In this document: piece by piece, positions 17,438 through 26,800 of the stretch
Position numbering within the stretch: position 1 is the first letter of the stretch
Layout of the letters: every line of letters starts with the position of its first letter
Virus record (IMG/VR): IMGVR_UViG_3300043449_002710
Span: 159,261 to 223,260 of that record
Length of the DNA stretch: 64,000 nt
Origin: a virus
Direction: 5' to 3' (one strand)
The notes under the pieces: model-generated
Database searches by the model: none
Told to the model about the DNA's origin: nothing
The model's input: only the letters and a program-made list of their open reading frames with translations
Made by a program: the position numbers and the translations under genes

Positions 17438-18499
17438 ATGCCGCTCAAGATCGCCGTTTACGCTATAGCGAAAAACGAAGAAAAAAATATTTCAAGTTGG
17501 TTGGAAAACACAAAAAATGCAGATTTCCGATTGGTCTGTGACACTGGAAGTACAGACAAAACCTTGGAGATATTGAAAGAAAACAATATCGAAACTTGCC
17601 AGATTACAGTCAGCCCTTGGCGGTTTGACATTGCTCGTAATACCGCGCTGAATCTTCTACCTTCCGATATTGATGTCTGCATTTGGCAAGACTTTGACGA
17701 AACTTTCAATCCGAACTGGAGAGAAGAATTGGAAAAGAATTGGGTGGGTGGGACCACGACCGTCTATCACAAGTATCGAAACAACAATTCTTCCTGGCAA
17801 TGGCACAGCAAAATCCACGCAAGACACTACTGCATTTGGGCAGGCTGCGTACACGAAACATTGAAATGGTCTTGTCCCGAAAAAGATATCTGGATTGCAG
17901 AGATCTATCTAGATGAAAAGCAAGACCTAGAAAAAGACCGATCCGGTTACTTGAAGCTTTTGGAAAAGAAAATATCGGAAGGGGATAACCATTGGAGAAC
18001 TTTTTATTTCCTATCCTCCGAGTATCAAAAAATTGAAAATTGGAATCAGGACATAGCTTATAAGATAAAAAGCTTCCAGTTTTGCCAAGACGGAGGAGTC
18101 TCCAAATCCTACATCGCAAGAAACATCGCTATTTCTTACCAGCAGTTAAAAAACTGGTCGGAAGCTGAGAAGTGGTTAAAGACGGGATTGGATGAAAGCG
18201 AAGAAAGAGAAACTCTTTTTGCCTTAGCCTATTTGTATTACGCACAGAAAAAATGGGGCGAATGCTACATCTACTCCAAAAAGTGCCTTGAAAAAAAAGA
18301 AAGAAGAGACGGATTCACTTTCGATGCGAGAGCCTGGGGAGAATCGCCTTTCGATTTAGCGGCTTTATCCGCCTACAATTTGGAAATGTATTCAGAAGCT
18401 TGTTCTTTGGGGAAGAAAGCCCTTGAATTAAAGCCCAACGACCCTAGACTTCTTTTAAATCTCAGAATGTACGAGAACAAAAATGGTCAATCGCGCTAA
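17438..18499 (+). CDS. Family 2-like glycosyltransferase with C-terminal helical repeats
   Basis: 353 residues. The N-terminal part (AVYAIAKNEEKNISSWL, CDTGSTDKTLEI, WQDFDE) matches GT-A family 2 glycosyltransferases; the D-x-D is replaced by DFDE. The C-terminal half resembles TPR helices (residues ~200-340). It overlaps the next gene by 17 bases and shares its architecture, so the pair arose by duplication. Targets could be phage DNA, virion proteins or host surface; the sequence does not say. Confidence 0.75.
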   Translation: MPLKIAVYAIAKNEEKNISSWLENTKNADFRLVCDTGSTDKTLEILKENNIETCQITVSPWRFDIARNTALNLLPSDIDVCIWQDFDETFNPNWREELEKNWVGGTTTVYHKYRNNNSSWQWHSKIHARHYCIWAGCVHETLKWSCPEKDIWIAEIYLDEKQDLEKDRSGYLKLLEKKISEGDNHWRTFYFLSSEYQKIENWNQDIAYKIKSFQFCQDGGVSKSYIARNIAISYQQLKNWSEAEKWLKTGLDESEERETLFALAYLYYAQKKWGECYIYSKKCLEKKERRDGFTFDARAWGESPFDLAALSAYNLEMYSEACSLGKKALELKPNDPRLLLNLRMYENKNGQSR

Positions 18500-19586
18500 G
18501 ACTTGTGTTTATGCCATCTGTTTGAATGAGATTAAATTCGTGGACGCTTTCATGAAGCATTCGAGTGAAGCGGATTTAATTCTCGTTTGTGATACCGGAT
18601 CGACGGACGGAACTGCAGAGAGGTTAAAAGAACTCGGAGCTACAGTTCATCGCATCACTCAAAAACCTTGGCGCTTTGACGTGCCTAGGAATACGGCGCT
18701 GAGCCTTGTACCTAGTGACATCGACATCTGCCTCAGTATCGACTTAGACGAGCAGCTTCAGCCTGGGTGGAGCGCCGCTTTAGAAAAAGTGTGGCAAGAG
18801 AAACAAGGAACAATCAAGCGGGTGTCCTATGACTACACTTGGAATTGGAAAGCAGACGGAACGCCCGATGTCAGATTCTTTACCGATAAGATCCACCATC
18901 GCCATGGTTACCGCTGGAAGCACCCTTGTCACGAAACTCTGTATTGGGAAGGAGAAGGGTCTGAGGTTTATGTTCAGATCCCTGAGATCAAGCTCCATCA
19001 CTTTGCCGACCCTACAAAAAGCCGAAGCCAGTATCTGCATTTATTGAAGCTTGCCGTCGAAGAAGACCCCAATGGGGATCGGATGCGGCACTACTACGCT
19101 CGCGAGCTAATGTTCAAAGGTCAGTACGAAGAAGCCATTAAGCACTTTGAGCATCATTTGAAAATGCCCCAAGCTACTTGGAAAGAGGAGCGCTGCGCAA
19201 GCTTGAGATTCATTGCTCGTTGCCACAGGTATCTAGGCAGAAAAGATCTCAGCCAAGAATGGGCCATCAAAGCGATTTTGGAGTTATCTACGACCCGCGA
19301 GCCTTGGTTGGACTTGGCTCAATCCGCCTATTTCAATCAGGACTGGCCCACTTGCTTTTGGGCTGCCACCAAATGCTTGGGCATTCAAAACAAGACTTTG
19401 AGTTACATTGCGGATGCGAGCGCCTGGGGATTTGAACCTTATGACTTGGCTGGGATTAGCGCATGGCATCTGGGCTTAAAAGAAAAAGCCAAGGAATATA
19501 GCCTAGAAGCCTACAAACGGTTTCAAGATAACCGATTAAAAGCCAACTGTTTAGTCTTAGGATGGAAGCCTGACGAATTACCTTAA
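18483..19586 (+). CDS. Family 2-like glycosyltransferase, paralogue of the previous gene
   Basis: 367 residues with the same layout as 17438-18499: VYAICLNEIKFVDAF, CDTGSTDGTAERL, PWRFDVPRNTAL, and an acidic SIDLDEQ in the D-x-D position. TPR-like helices make up the C-terminal half. The 17-base overlap implies co-transcription and coupled translation. The two enzymes may add successive sugars; this is inference. Confidence 0.75.
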   Translation: MVNRAKTCVYAICLNEIKFVDAFMKHSSEADLILVCDTGSTDGTAERLKELGATVHRITQKPWRFDVPRNTALSLVPSDIDICLSIDLDEQLQPGWSAALEKVWQEKQGTIKRVSYDYTWNWKADGTPDVRFFTDKIHHRHGYRWKHPCHETLYWEGEGSEVYVQIPEIKLHHFADPTKSRSQYLHLLKLAVEEDPNGDRMRHYYARELMFKGQYEEAIKHFEHHLKMPQATWKEERCASLRFIARCHRYLGRKDLSQEWAIKAILELSTTREPWLDLAQSAYFNQDWPTCFWAATKCLGIQNKTLSYIADASAWGFEPYDLAGISAWHLGLKEKAKEYSLEAYKRFQDNRLKANCLVLGWKPDELP

Positions 19587-19587
19587 G

Positions 19588-19600
19588 GGTTATTTTTTAG
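19588..19600 (+). promoter_or_regulatory. GGTTATTTTTTAG promoter-like element
   Basis: This is a clean copy of the recurring element, ending four bases before the ATG at 19604. Confidence 0.45.
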
Positions 19601-19603
19601 AGT

Positions 19604-21172
19604 ATGAGAGCCTACTTTAAATTCCCCACCCTTGCTGCGATTGTTCTAGGGCGTAATGTTGTCAACGTTCCTGGGATTGAGGACTTTGTCGAAAAATTCG
19701 AGCAAAACGATCCAAGAATCGACAACTGGCTGAAGCGGAATCTGAGGAATTGGCTCATCAAGGATTACGACCGTTTCAGGCAGATCACACACCAAGAAGG
19801 AAACCCCGACTGGGTAGGCAAGGCCTTGGAGCGCGGTGAGAAAGTCTATGAAGTCAGACTTGATCGAGAGATCTTTGACAAGATCTCTCATGTGATCGAT
19901 TGGTTCAAATCGGACGACTCGCCTAAAAGGCTGGATGCCGTAACGGTGCCCGAAGCCCTCAAGCAATCGGACGCCTGGACTGAGAAGCTTACCAAAAAGA
20001 AAGTCGATCAAGGGATTGCTCTTGCGGGAGAAGAGATTTTTAAAAAGTACGGTGACGGGTATTCTTGGCGCAAATTGGTTTCCGAAGAAGCTTTGGTTCT
20101 TGAAGGAAAGAAAATGGGCCATTGCGTGGGCGGTTACTGGAGTTCTGTGCAATCAGGGGAGACCGAGATCCTTTCCTTACGCGACCCTAAAAACGAACCT
20201 CACTGCACAGTTGAAATTAGCCACAACGAAGTACGTCAAATCAAAGGCAAGCAAAACAAATCGGTCATCAAAGAGTATTGGTCTTATGCACAAGACCTTT
20301 TGAAAACTTTGAAAGAAAACGGCGTTTATGTCGGTGCTAACAACTTATCCAATATTGGTCTCTATGAGATCGATGGAAAGATTGTCACTTTCAAAGAACT
20401 TGTAGCAAACCTAGACTTAGTGAAAGCTCTTTTGAAAAAACATTTCGGTATTGATGTGACGGATGAAATGCAAGTCCAAGTTACCGAAGATGGAATTGAA
20501 GTCGGATCTAAATTTGTGGATATCCTTTTGGGGTTTTTGCCTCTTCCACGTAGACAAATTGAAGCCTATAAAAATCTCATGGAGGATTCTTACGACACAG
20601 AATTTTCCATTCACGACCACGATGTCACCGATCTCTATGACTATGTAGAAAAGCATTACCCCAAGGCTTACAAAAGATTGGTGAAGCTTCTTGAAAGTGT
20701 CGCAACCGAGGAAGAAGCTAAAAACGAAGACTACTTGAGCCACCGCTCGGCAAGCACTTTCTTGAAGGTGTATTCCGATGAATTGCAGCCGATTTATGAT
20801 GCCGCGATCTCAGGAATCTCTGACGGCTGGAGTGTTGGAACACAAGACGCTGCTCACAAATACGTCAAAGATAAATTGTCGGAGTACGGTTGGCTGTGCG
20901 ATTCCTATACTTCCGAAGATGGAGACGGTACAGTTTGGCTTCATCTCAGTTCTAGCGCAATTGCGGATGGTTATTTAGGTGATCTCTACAAAGACCCCTA
21001 CGGAAGAAGAGATGGCTTTAATAGCGAATTCGATGAAGAAGTTGCCAAGGAGCGCTTTGTCGATGCGCTATTTGAGAATGGTTTCCTAAATCAAGCGGAT
21101 ATGGCGAGTAAGAAAAAATTAAAATCCGCTTTGGAGTATCCGGCTTTGGGAAAAATCCTAACTAGATTTTAA
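19604..21172 (+). CDS. PcfJ-like domain protein carrying YP tags at both ends
   Basis: 522 residues. Residues ~150-215 match the PcfJ-like domain of phages and plasmids: LVLEGKKMGHCVGGYW, EILSLRDPKNEPHCTVEI, QIKGKQNK. The function of that domain is unknown. The N-terminus (MRAYFKFPTLAAIVL) and the C-terminus (LEYPALGKILTRF) both carry the YP tag shared by small proteins in this window. The C-terminal half is unrecognised. No strong ribosome site precedes the ATG; the GGTTATTTT element abuts it. Confidence 0.75.
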   Translation: MRAYFKFPTLAAIVLGRNVVNVPGIEDFVEKFEQNDPRIDNWLKRNLRNWLIKDYDRFRQITHQEGNPDWVGKALERGEKVYEVRLDREIFDKISHVIDWFKSDDSPKRLDAVTVPEALKQSDAWTEKLTKKKVDQGIALAGEEIFKKYGDGYSWRKLVSEEALVLEGKKMGHCVGGYWSSVQSGETEILSLRDPKNEPHCTVEISHNEVRQIKGKQNKSVIKEYWSYAQDLLKTLKENGVYVGANNLSNIGLYEIDGKIVTFKELVANLDLVKALLKKHFGIDVTDEMQVQVTEDGIEVGSKFVDILLGFLPLPRRQIEAYKNLMEDSYDTEFSIHDHDVTDLYDYVEKHYPKAYKRLVKLLESVATEEEAKNEDYLSHRSASTFLKVYSDELQPIYDAAISGISDGWSVGTQDAAHKYVKDKLSEYGWLCDSYTSEDGDGTVWLHLSSSAIADGYLGDLYKDPYGRRDGFNSEFDEEVAKERFVDALFENGFLNQADMASKKKLKSALEYPALGKILTRF

Positions 21173-21173
21173 A

Positions 21174-21202
21174 TTGACTTATTAAGTCAATTAAGTTAAA
21201 AT
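21174..21202 (+). promoter_or_regulatory. Sigma70-like promoter with palindrome, leaderless geometry
   Basis: TTGACT, 17 bases and TAAAAT end six bases before the GTG at 21209. The -35 box lies in a perfect 7-bp palindrome (21174-21180 with 21184-21190), a possible operator. Confidence 0.6.
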
Positions 21203-21208
21203 TCTCCT

Positions 21209-21655
21209 GTGGCAAAAAAAACTCGCCTTAAAAACTATCCGAGTCTTGAAATGGTTTTATCCATGGCCTTTAGTCGGGACCGTTGGGTGGACAAAGTTAG
21301 GCACCGGTTAGAGGGGGCTTTGGGCGAATACGCCAAGCAGAAGTTTGCCGAAGCCATTGGATACACGGGTTGGGATTGGACCATTGAAGTAGAAACGATT
21401 CTGGCAGGTGTTTCGGACTTAATGAACACTAAAAAAGTTCAAACCAAAACAAAATTTGACCGCAAAAAAGCTTTCCAAGAAGCTTACCAAGATGCTCAGG
21501 GCAGTTATGATCAAATCGTCCACGCTCGAAACACCTTGTGTAGAGAGCATCCATTCAACATGGAACAATACCAAAGAATTAGGCTTGTAAAACTAGATGC
21601 CGATACTTTGCTTAGAGAAATGGTTCTTAAATTTCTCCCGGGGATTTTGAATTAA
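21209..21655 (+). CDS. YP-tagged small protein
   Basis: 148 residues from GTG. It begins MAKKTRLKNYPSLEMVL, a clear copy of the YP tag, and continues as an alpha-helical, basic protein without known motifs. No ribosome site is visible, and a sigma70-like promoter lies six bases upstream, so the mRNA is probably leaderless and made early. It heads a short group with the HTH protein at 21703. Confidence 0.65.
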   Translation: MAKKTRLKNYPSLEMVLSMAFSRDRWVDKVRHRLEGALGEYAKQKFAEAIGYTGWDWTIEVETILAGVSDLMNTKKVQTKTKFDRKKAFQEAYQDAQGSYDQIVHARNTLCREHPFNMEQYQRIRLVKLDADTLLREMVLKFLPGILN

Positions 21656-21664
21656 ACACGCCAC

Positions 21665-21693
21665 TTGACCTGCTAAGTCATTTGATATAACAT
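21665..21693 (+). promoter_or_regulatory. Sigma70-like promoter before the HTH gene
   Basis: TTGACC, 17 bases and TAACAT end nine bases before the ATG at 21703. TTGACC..CTAAGTCA resembles the palindrome at 21174-21190, so the same regulator may bind both. Confidence 0.5.
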
Positions 21694-21702
21694 TGCTATA
21701 GC

Positions 21703-22287
21703 ATGTCTTACTCTAAAAAGTTGATTCAGATTAGGTCCAAGAAAAACTGGAGCCAGGAAAAGCTGGCCTCCCACCTGAATGTCAGTTTCGCTACCGTGAA
21801 TCGATGGGAAAATGAAAAATCTGAACCGCAAAGAGAAGCCAGAGAGTCGATTGATGTTTTGTGGGGAAGCCTACAAGAAGAAAACTACCCTGCCCTCAAC
21901 CAAGTCCTCGCGCATTCGAAAAGATCCAAGCTCACCATTCTTTTGGACGAGAACCTTTTTCAGCTCAAGCCAGCCCTAAAAGACTCTGGGTTTAAAGTCA
22001 TCTTAATGAAAAAAGGAACCTCCGACGAGGAGATTAGGGAGCTTGCCGAAGGCACTGCCATCCTCACAACTAATTCCAAAGACTTTATTCCCCACGCTGT
22101 CGCGGACGATTTCGATGTCATCTCGGCGGAACTGATCAAGTTCATCGATACTGAGCCCACTCGTAAAAACCAGACGGTTCAAAAGATAGCCAAAGCCATT
22201 CGAGAAAGTGGGATGGTTTTCACCCGTGGTAATTTCAATTTAGTCGTCCGAGATGACGGATCTTACGAACTCAAACCTTTAGTCTAA
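21703..22287 (+). CDS. XRE-type HTH fused to a PIN-like (DUF5615-type) domain
   Basis: 194 residues. Residues ~6-45 form an HTH of the Cro/CI type (WSQEKLASHLNVSFATVNRW). A YP tag (ENYPALNQVLAHSKRS) follows near 62-78. The rest resembles DUF5615 PIN-like proteins: LTILLDENLF, an acidic pair, and ILTTNSKDF. Those families usually belong to toxin-antitoxin or RNase-fold systems; activity here is unproven. Palindromic boxes at its own promoter suggest autoregulation. Confidence 0.65.
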   Translation: MSYSKKLIQIRSKKNWSQEKLASHLNVSFATVNRWENEKSEPQREARESIDVLWGSLQEENYPALNQVLAHSKRSKLTILLDENLFQLKPALKDSGFKVILMKKGTSDEEIRELAEGTAILTTNSKDFIPHAVADDFDVISAELIKFIDTEPTRKNQTVQKIAKAIRESGMVFTRGNFNLVVRDDGSYELKPLV

Positions 22288-22293
22288 GTTGAG

Positions 22294-22860
22294 TCACTTC
22301 TTAGGCCGCTTAGCTTTAAAGAAAGCTCTCCCTAAGCAAATGGCATCTGCAATGTCGTTGTCTTTGATTTTTAACTCCAGGCCATACATGGCGTTAGCAG
22401 CCCTGACGGACAGGTGCTTTTTAGTAACCCTGCCACGCTTTTTACCGGCTGAGACTTGGCGGTTATTTTTCAGATCCTCTTTGCTCATCCGAAGCTCTAA
22501 GAGCTTTCTCCACTCGCTCGGATCGAGGTAATGAACCTTGACCCCCACAGCCCTAAAGTTCTCCAAAACCGCTTTATGGGTAAATTCTAGGATACGCTGG
22601 GTATGCCTGTTTTTTCCACGTACTGTATTCTCAGCCACTACTTGATCGGGCTTGTACTTACCCCAAAGTTCCATCACCTTGTGAGCCATCTTGTTTGAGG
22701 CATCTAGGATGTTGTAAGGGTACTCGGGCATCTTCTCAGGGTAGCCGTTGACGTTGAAGTTGGGGACCGAGATTTCGATCACCCCAAAATCTCCTAGGTT
22801 ATCATCCTTGATAACTGCCCACCCTGTCGATGTACTTAAATCGAGCGCTAGAATTTTCAC
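22294..22860 (-). CDS. RuvC-like Holliday junction nuclease
   Basis: 188 residues with the RNase H-like RuvC layout: MKILALDLSTSTGWAV supplies the first Asp (D7), VVAEN gives the Glu near 76, and NDIADAICLGRAF near 168-180 gives the late Asp residues. The family cuts four-way DNA junctions; phages use it to resolve branched DNA before packaging. It is convergent with the HTH gene and follows the coiled-coil gene at 22873 by 12 bases, so both are probably co-transcribed. Confidence 0.75.
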   Translation of the reverse strand: MKILALDLSTSTGWAVIKDDNLGDFGVIEISVPNFNVNGYPEKMPEYPYNILDASNKMAHKVMELWGKYKPDQVVAENTVRGKNRHTQRILEFTHKAVLENFRAVGVKVHYLDPSEWRKLLELRMSKEDLKNNRQVSAGKKRGRVTKKHLSVRAANAMYGLELKIKDNDIADAICLGRAFFKAKRPKK

Positions 22861-22872
22861 ACTGATGTTTTA

Positions 22873-23283
22873 CTAATCCACTTTGGATTTCAAAGCGCCC
22901 GACTCCATGTGCTTTCTGAGAGTCTTCATCATGAGCTTGCACTTCTTGCCGCGATCCTTGATCTCTTGCCGCCAGGATTTCACGTAGTAAGCGAGATCCT
23001 CTTTGGCTTGAAGATGATCTTGAGTCATGTGGTTGAGCTTCACTTCTTCAAGCTTTCTTTTAGCCTCAATCACATCGGGTTCTTGCTCAAGCTTTTCCTT
23101 GTGCGCTTTCAGTTCTTCTTCGAGGTCGAGCTTCTTGGCGTCATTCTTGAGCATCTCTTTGGACCGCTCAAGCATCAGTTGCTCACGAGCAGCTTCAATC
23201 GCCAAATCCTCAGGCTTCATGGCGTTGATCGCGTCCACGACTTCCTGAGGAAGGTCACCCTTCTTCTTAGGTTTCTTAGCCAT
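22873..23283 (-). CDS. Coiled-coil protein
   Basis: 136 residues, highly charged and almost wholly helical, with a long coiled coil at about residues 28-100. No family is recognised. It lies just upstream of the RuvC-like gene in the same direction. Confidence 0.6.
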   Translation of the reverse strand: MAKKPKKKGDLPQEVVDAINAMKPEDLAIEAAREQLMLERSKEMLKNDAKKLDLEEELKAHKEKLEQEPDVIEAKRKLEEVKLNHMTQDHLQAKEDLAYYVKSWRQEIKDRGKKCKLMMKTLRKHMESGALKSKVD

Positions 23284-23364
23284 GCTTCCCCCTAGGCTCT
23301 CTCAAATTGATTTTGAAATCACGCTAGGGGATTTCGGATCGTCTGTCAAATCAAAGAACCCGAC

Positions 23365-23853
23365 TCACCGCTTCTTAAGCTTGGCCTTTTTCATGGTCGG
23401 GTATTCCATCTCCGCTTTAGCGCGAGCTTTTTTAGCTAAAGTTTCTTTTTCCTTTTTAGTCAACCGCTTCACTTTGGCTTTAGAAGCTTTTGCTCTTTTT
23501 CCCTTTTTGACTTTGGCTTCGATGACTTCCGAAACAGAAGCAAAGATCGAGGCAAGTCCTGGGTAGCGATTGGAATCCACTTGAACCTTGGTCACCATTT
23601 CTTTGACTGCACCACTTTTCTTCACAAGATTCTCCAGTACGGGTTCAATCGCTTCCAAGGCTTCGTCTGCCCACTTGCGGTCGAGATCCTTGGTGGTTTC
23701 TTCAAGCTGATCGTAAGGAACAAAAGATTGCTCCCAACGAGCGCTGCGCTCGGCACTAACTTCGGCTTTGACAGCCTTTGCCCAGTGAACCCACGCCTCG
23801 TGAAAAACTTCAGCCAAGGATTCTTTGATCTGATCTTTTGTTTCTTTGTCCAT
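23365..23853 (-). CDS. RyR-domain-like protein with basic tail
   Basis: About 162 residues from ATG 23853, chosen because GAGG sits eight bases upstream and overlaps the previous stop region. Residues ~10-75 (HEAWVHWAKAVKA, RWEQSFVPYDQLEE, KDLDRKWADEAL) match the RyR-like domain found in phages. The C-terminal third is Lys-rich and ends EMEYPTMKKAKLKKR, a possible degenerate C-terminal YP tag. Function is unknown. It is coupled to the 1220-residue gene. Confidence 0.65.
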   Translation of the reverse strand: MDKETKDQIKESLAEVFHEAWVHWAKAVKAEVSAERSARWEQSFVPYDQLEETTKDLDRKWADEALEAIEPVLENLVKKSGAVKEMVTKVQVDSNRYPGLASIFASVSEVIEAKVKKGKRAKASKAKVKRLTKKEKETLAKKARAKAEMEYPTMKKAKLKKR

Positions 23854-23861
23854 TTTAAACC

Positions 23862-26800
23862 TCAAACATCTTCGTAGGTGCCGTCTTCGAAAAGAATGCC
23901 CACATGATAGCCTTTGTCGATGTGCTCTTCGGCGAGATCCATGGCTTCTTCGTAGGTTTTAACTTTGACTTCTTTTTTTCCTTCACCTTTTTTATCAAGG
24001 ATGACAGTCAGTTCTTCATCTTTCGCGGAAGCTTCTGCCTGATTGTCATATTTCTCGATGATCGACCCGATGTCAGTATACAAGAATTTATTCTTTTCTC
24101 GGTCATATACAACGGTCAAGTTGTAGGTATCGCCCGAGTTAATATACTGAAATCTTGGACGGGTCGGATTGCTTTCATTCGGGTCGTAGGCTTCCACACC
24201 GTGGTATCCCACTAAATCAGAAACGTGCTCCAAGATATTTTCGACATAGCTAGCTGGGTTATAAGTATTGTGCTTTTTGTCGTAATATCTTTCGCCGTTC
24301 TCATAGGCTTTTTTAGCTTCAGCCATGGCCGCTTTCAATTCTTCCAAGGTGGTTGAGGCTTGCGTTTTATAATAAGAAGACTCCACAACAGATATCTGAA
24401 TATCCCCAATAATCTTCTTAATGGTTTCAATCGCCAAATTCGGATCGACCTTACCTGGAATCTTAAGAATGCTATCGTCGTCAAAGGAGATGCCAGAGAC
24501 GCCTAAAGCTTTCTCGATTTTTTTGATCTGATCCAAAGAGACTTTGTCAAAACCAATTTTGAGTGCAAAAGCGGTTTCTGAAGCAGAGGCTTGCGTTTTA
24601 TAAGAAGACTCCGCAGTGAATCCGTCAAACCAATCACCGAACTCTTCGGTGTGTTTGACATTCTCAGGTTTTTCACAAGTCTTAGAGCTAGTCTCGTCGT
24701 CGTTGCACCACTCTTTCGCTTCTTCCAAAGACAGCCCTTTTTTCATGACTTTTTGAGGGTGGCCTTCTTTATAAAAGCGAACGATCTTGTAGGTTTTTTC
24801 TTCTTCTTCTTCTTCCTCGTCTTCATCTGAGGAGGCTTCAATTTTCTCGCTAGAAAGGTATTCCACCAAGTCGTCAGCCACAACCGATCCATCGGCTTCG
24901 ATCACGACCGGAACACCGGCTTCTGGATCTTCACCCATGGACTCAGCCCAGAAGATATAGACTTCATCGGGTTTAGCGGCATACTCGACCCCACGCTGAA
25001 CTTCCATCAGGTCTGGGAGATCGCCCACTTTGGGTTCTTCGATGATGGTTTCATTTCCGGCCTTATCGACCAGGATGAGCTGGCAGCCTTCCATCACCTC
25101 GTCATCACCAAGCTGAAAGTAGTCTCCACGATTAGAGGAAACTTCATCTCCGTTCTCATCGATGAGAACAGCGCTCTTATACTTCACAGCGGGGTTTTCT
25201 TTAACTGGGCCTGAGAAGAAAAAATCTTTCACCCAGAGGCGATCAATCTTGTCGCTGTCTTTGAACACGTCGATGTAAGTGCCTTGATACTTATCGAATT
25301 CGCGGTGTTCGCATTCAAAGCCATGCTTCTCAAGTTCTTTACAGATCTTGTCAAAAGTCTCGTGATCGTAATCCTGATCGGCTTCGCCAGTGGCTTCAAT
25401 CCGAACAGCGGCTTGCACCGAAGATTTGCTGGTCAATTCCATAGTGTTGCCTTTGTCGTCCTCAATGTGTTTTCCGAACGGGCTAGAGTCTTTGACCCAT
25501 TTCCAGTTGCCGGTCCCAAAAAACTTGTTTGCTTTGATTTCGGCAGCTTTAGTTGGATCGCCAGAGATCAAAACCTCCCAAGGCTTTCCGATCTTAGCGG
25601 AGTCTTCGTCATAGATATGGATGCGGTCGAATTCTTTGGCAAGATTCGGGAAAGGATCGGACTCCGCCGACTTGACGGCTTTTTTGGCGGCAGATTCCAT
25701 TTTGTAAGGGCTCACATTGCCGTGATCACTCACGTACCAAACGTTAGGCCAAAAGTTATGCTTTTGCATCCAAGCCTTGGCAGCGGCTTCTGCTTCCTCT
25801 GCCGTATTGAACTCGCCAAGGAATTCCCCATTTTTAATAGAGACAGAAATCTTTGATCCTAGTGGGCCTGAGTCAGAAAAAATAATGTCCTGGTCGTCAG
25901 GTTGATCATCTTGAAATTCTTCTTCTTCGGATTCTTCTTCTTCGGATTCTTCCGTAGCCGAAAGAACACCGTGTTCATAAACGTCTTCAGCAAATTGATC
26001 GAAATCCATCCGATCTTCGATTGAATAGTCTTGATCGAGTTTGTACTGCTGGTACATGGATTCAAGCTCTGTGAGGTTTTCTTTTAACCAAGCTTCAAAA
26101 TCGGTTAGTTCTTCCACGAGTTCTCCGCCTTCCCAGTCTTCTTCAGCACCACTTTTAACTTTGTTTTCAGTCTTGGCTGTCCACATATCTTGGTTCTCGC
26201 TGTCTTCTGGCTTGGTGGTGATGATCAGAGAGTTCCCATCCACGTCACTCCACTCTGGAATAAGAGTGGGGTAGGTTTTCTTGGTTTTGAATCTCCAGAA
26301 AAAATCCGTAAGGTTATCCGCAAACTTTTCTACTCTATGCGGGTCAGCCAAGATGTCTCCGAGTTCCAAAGCCATCTTACCTTCGCCAAGCTCTTTCAAA
26401 GAGTATTCACCGTGGAGTTCTTTATCCAAAAAGATTTCCAACGTGGTTTTGAACTTCTTCAAATCCGAATCCGAATCGTCTTCGGCTCCACCCACAGCTT
26501 GATTTCCATTTTTAGGCAGCCTAACCATTCGGCTGTGTCCGGTGAAACCAAATTTCTTATAAAATGTTCTTAATTTTGAAATCGGCATTTTGTTTTTCTC
26601 TTTAGGTACGGGCTGTAAATCAAGAATCACGCCATACTTATCCGCTAAATCTACAATAAACTGCATTGCTCTTGTGCCTTGGCCTTGTCTTGGTTCTAAG
26701 GCTTGAATCCACTTCAGAGCAACTGAGCGTTCCCCTTTGGGTCCACCCAGCCAAGGTCTCAACTCGATCACCGCTTCATTGTTAAAAATTCTAATTTTAT

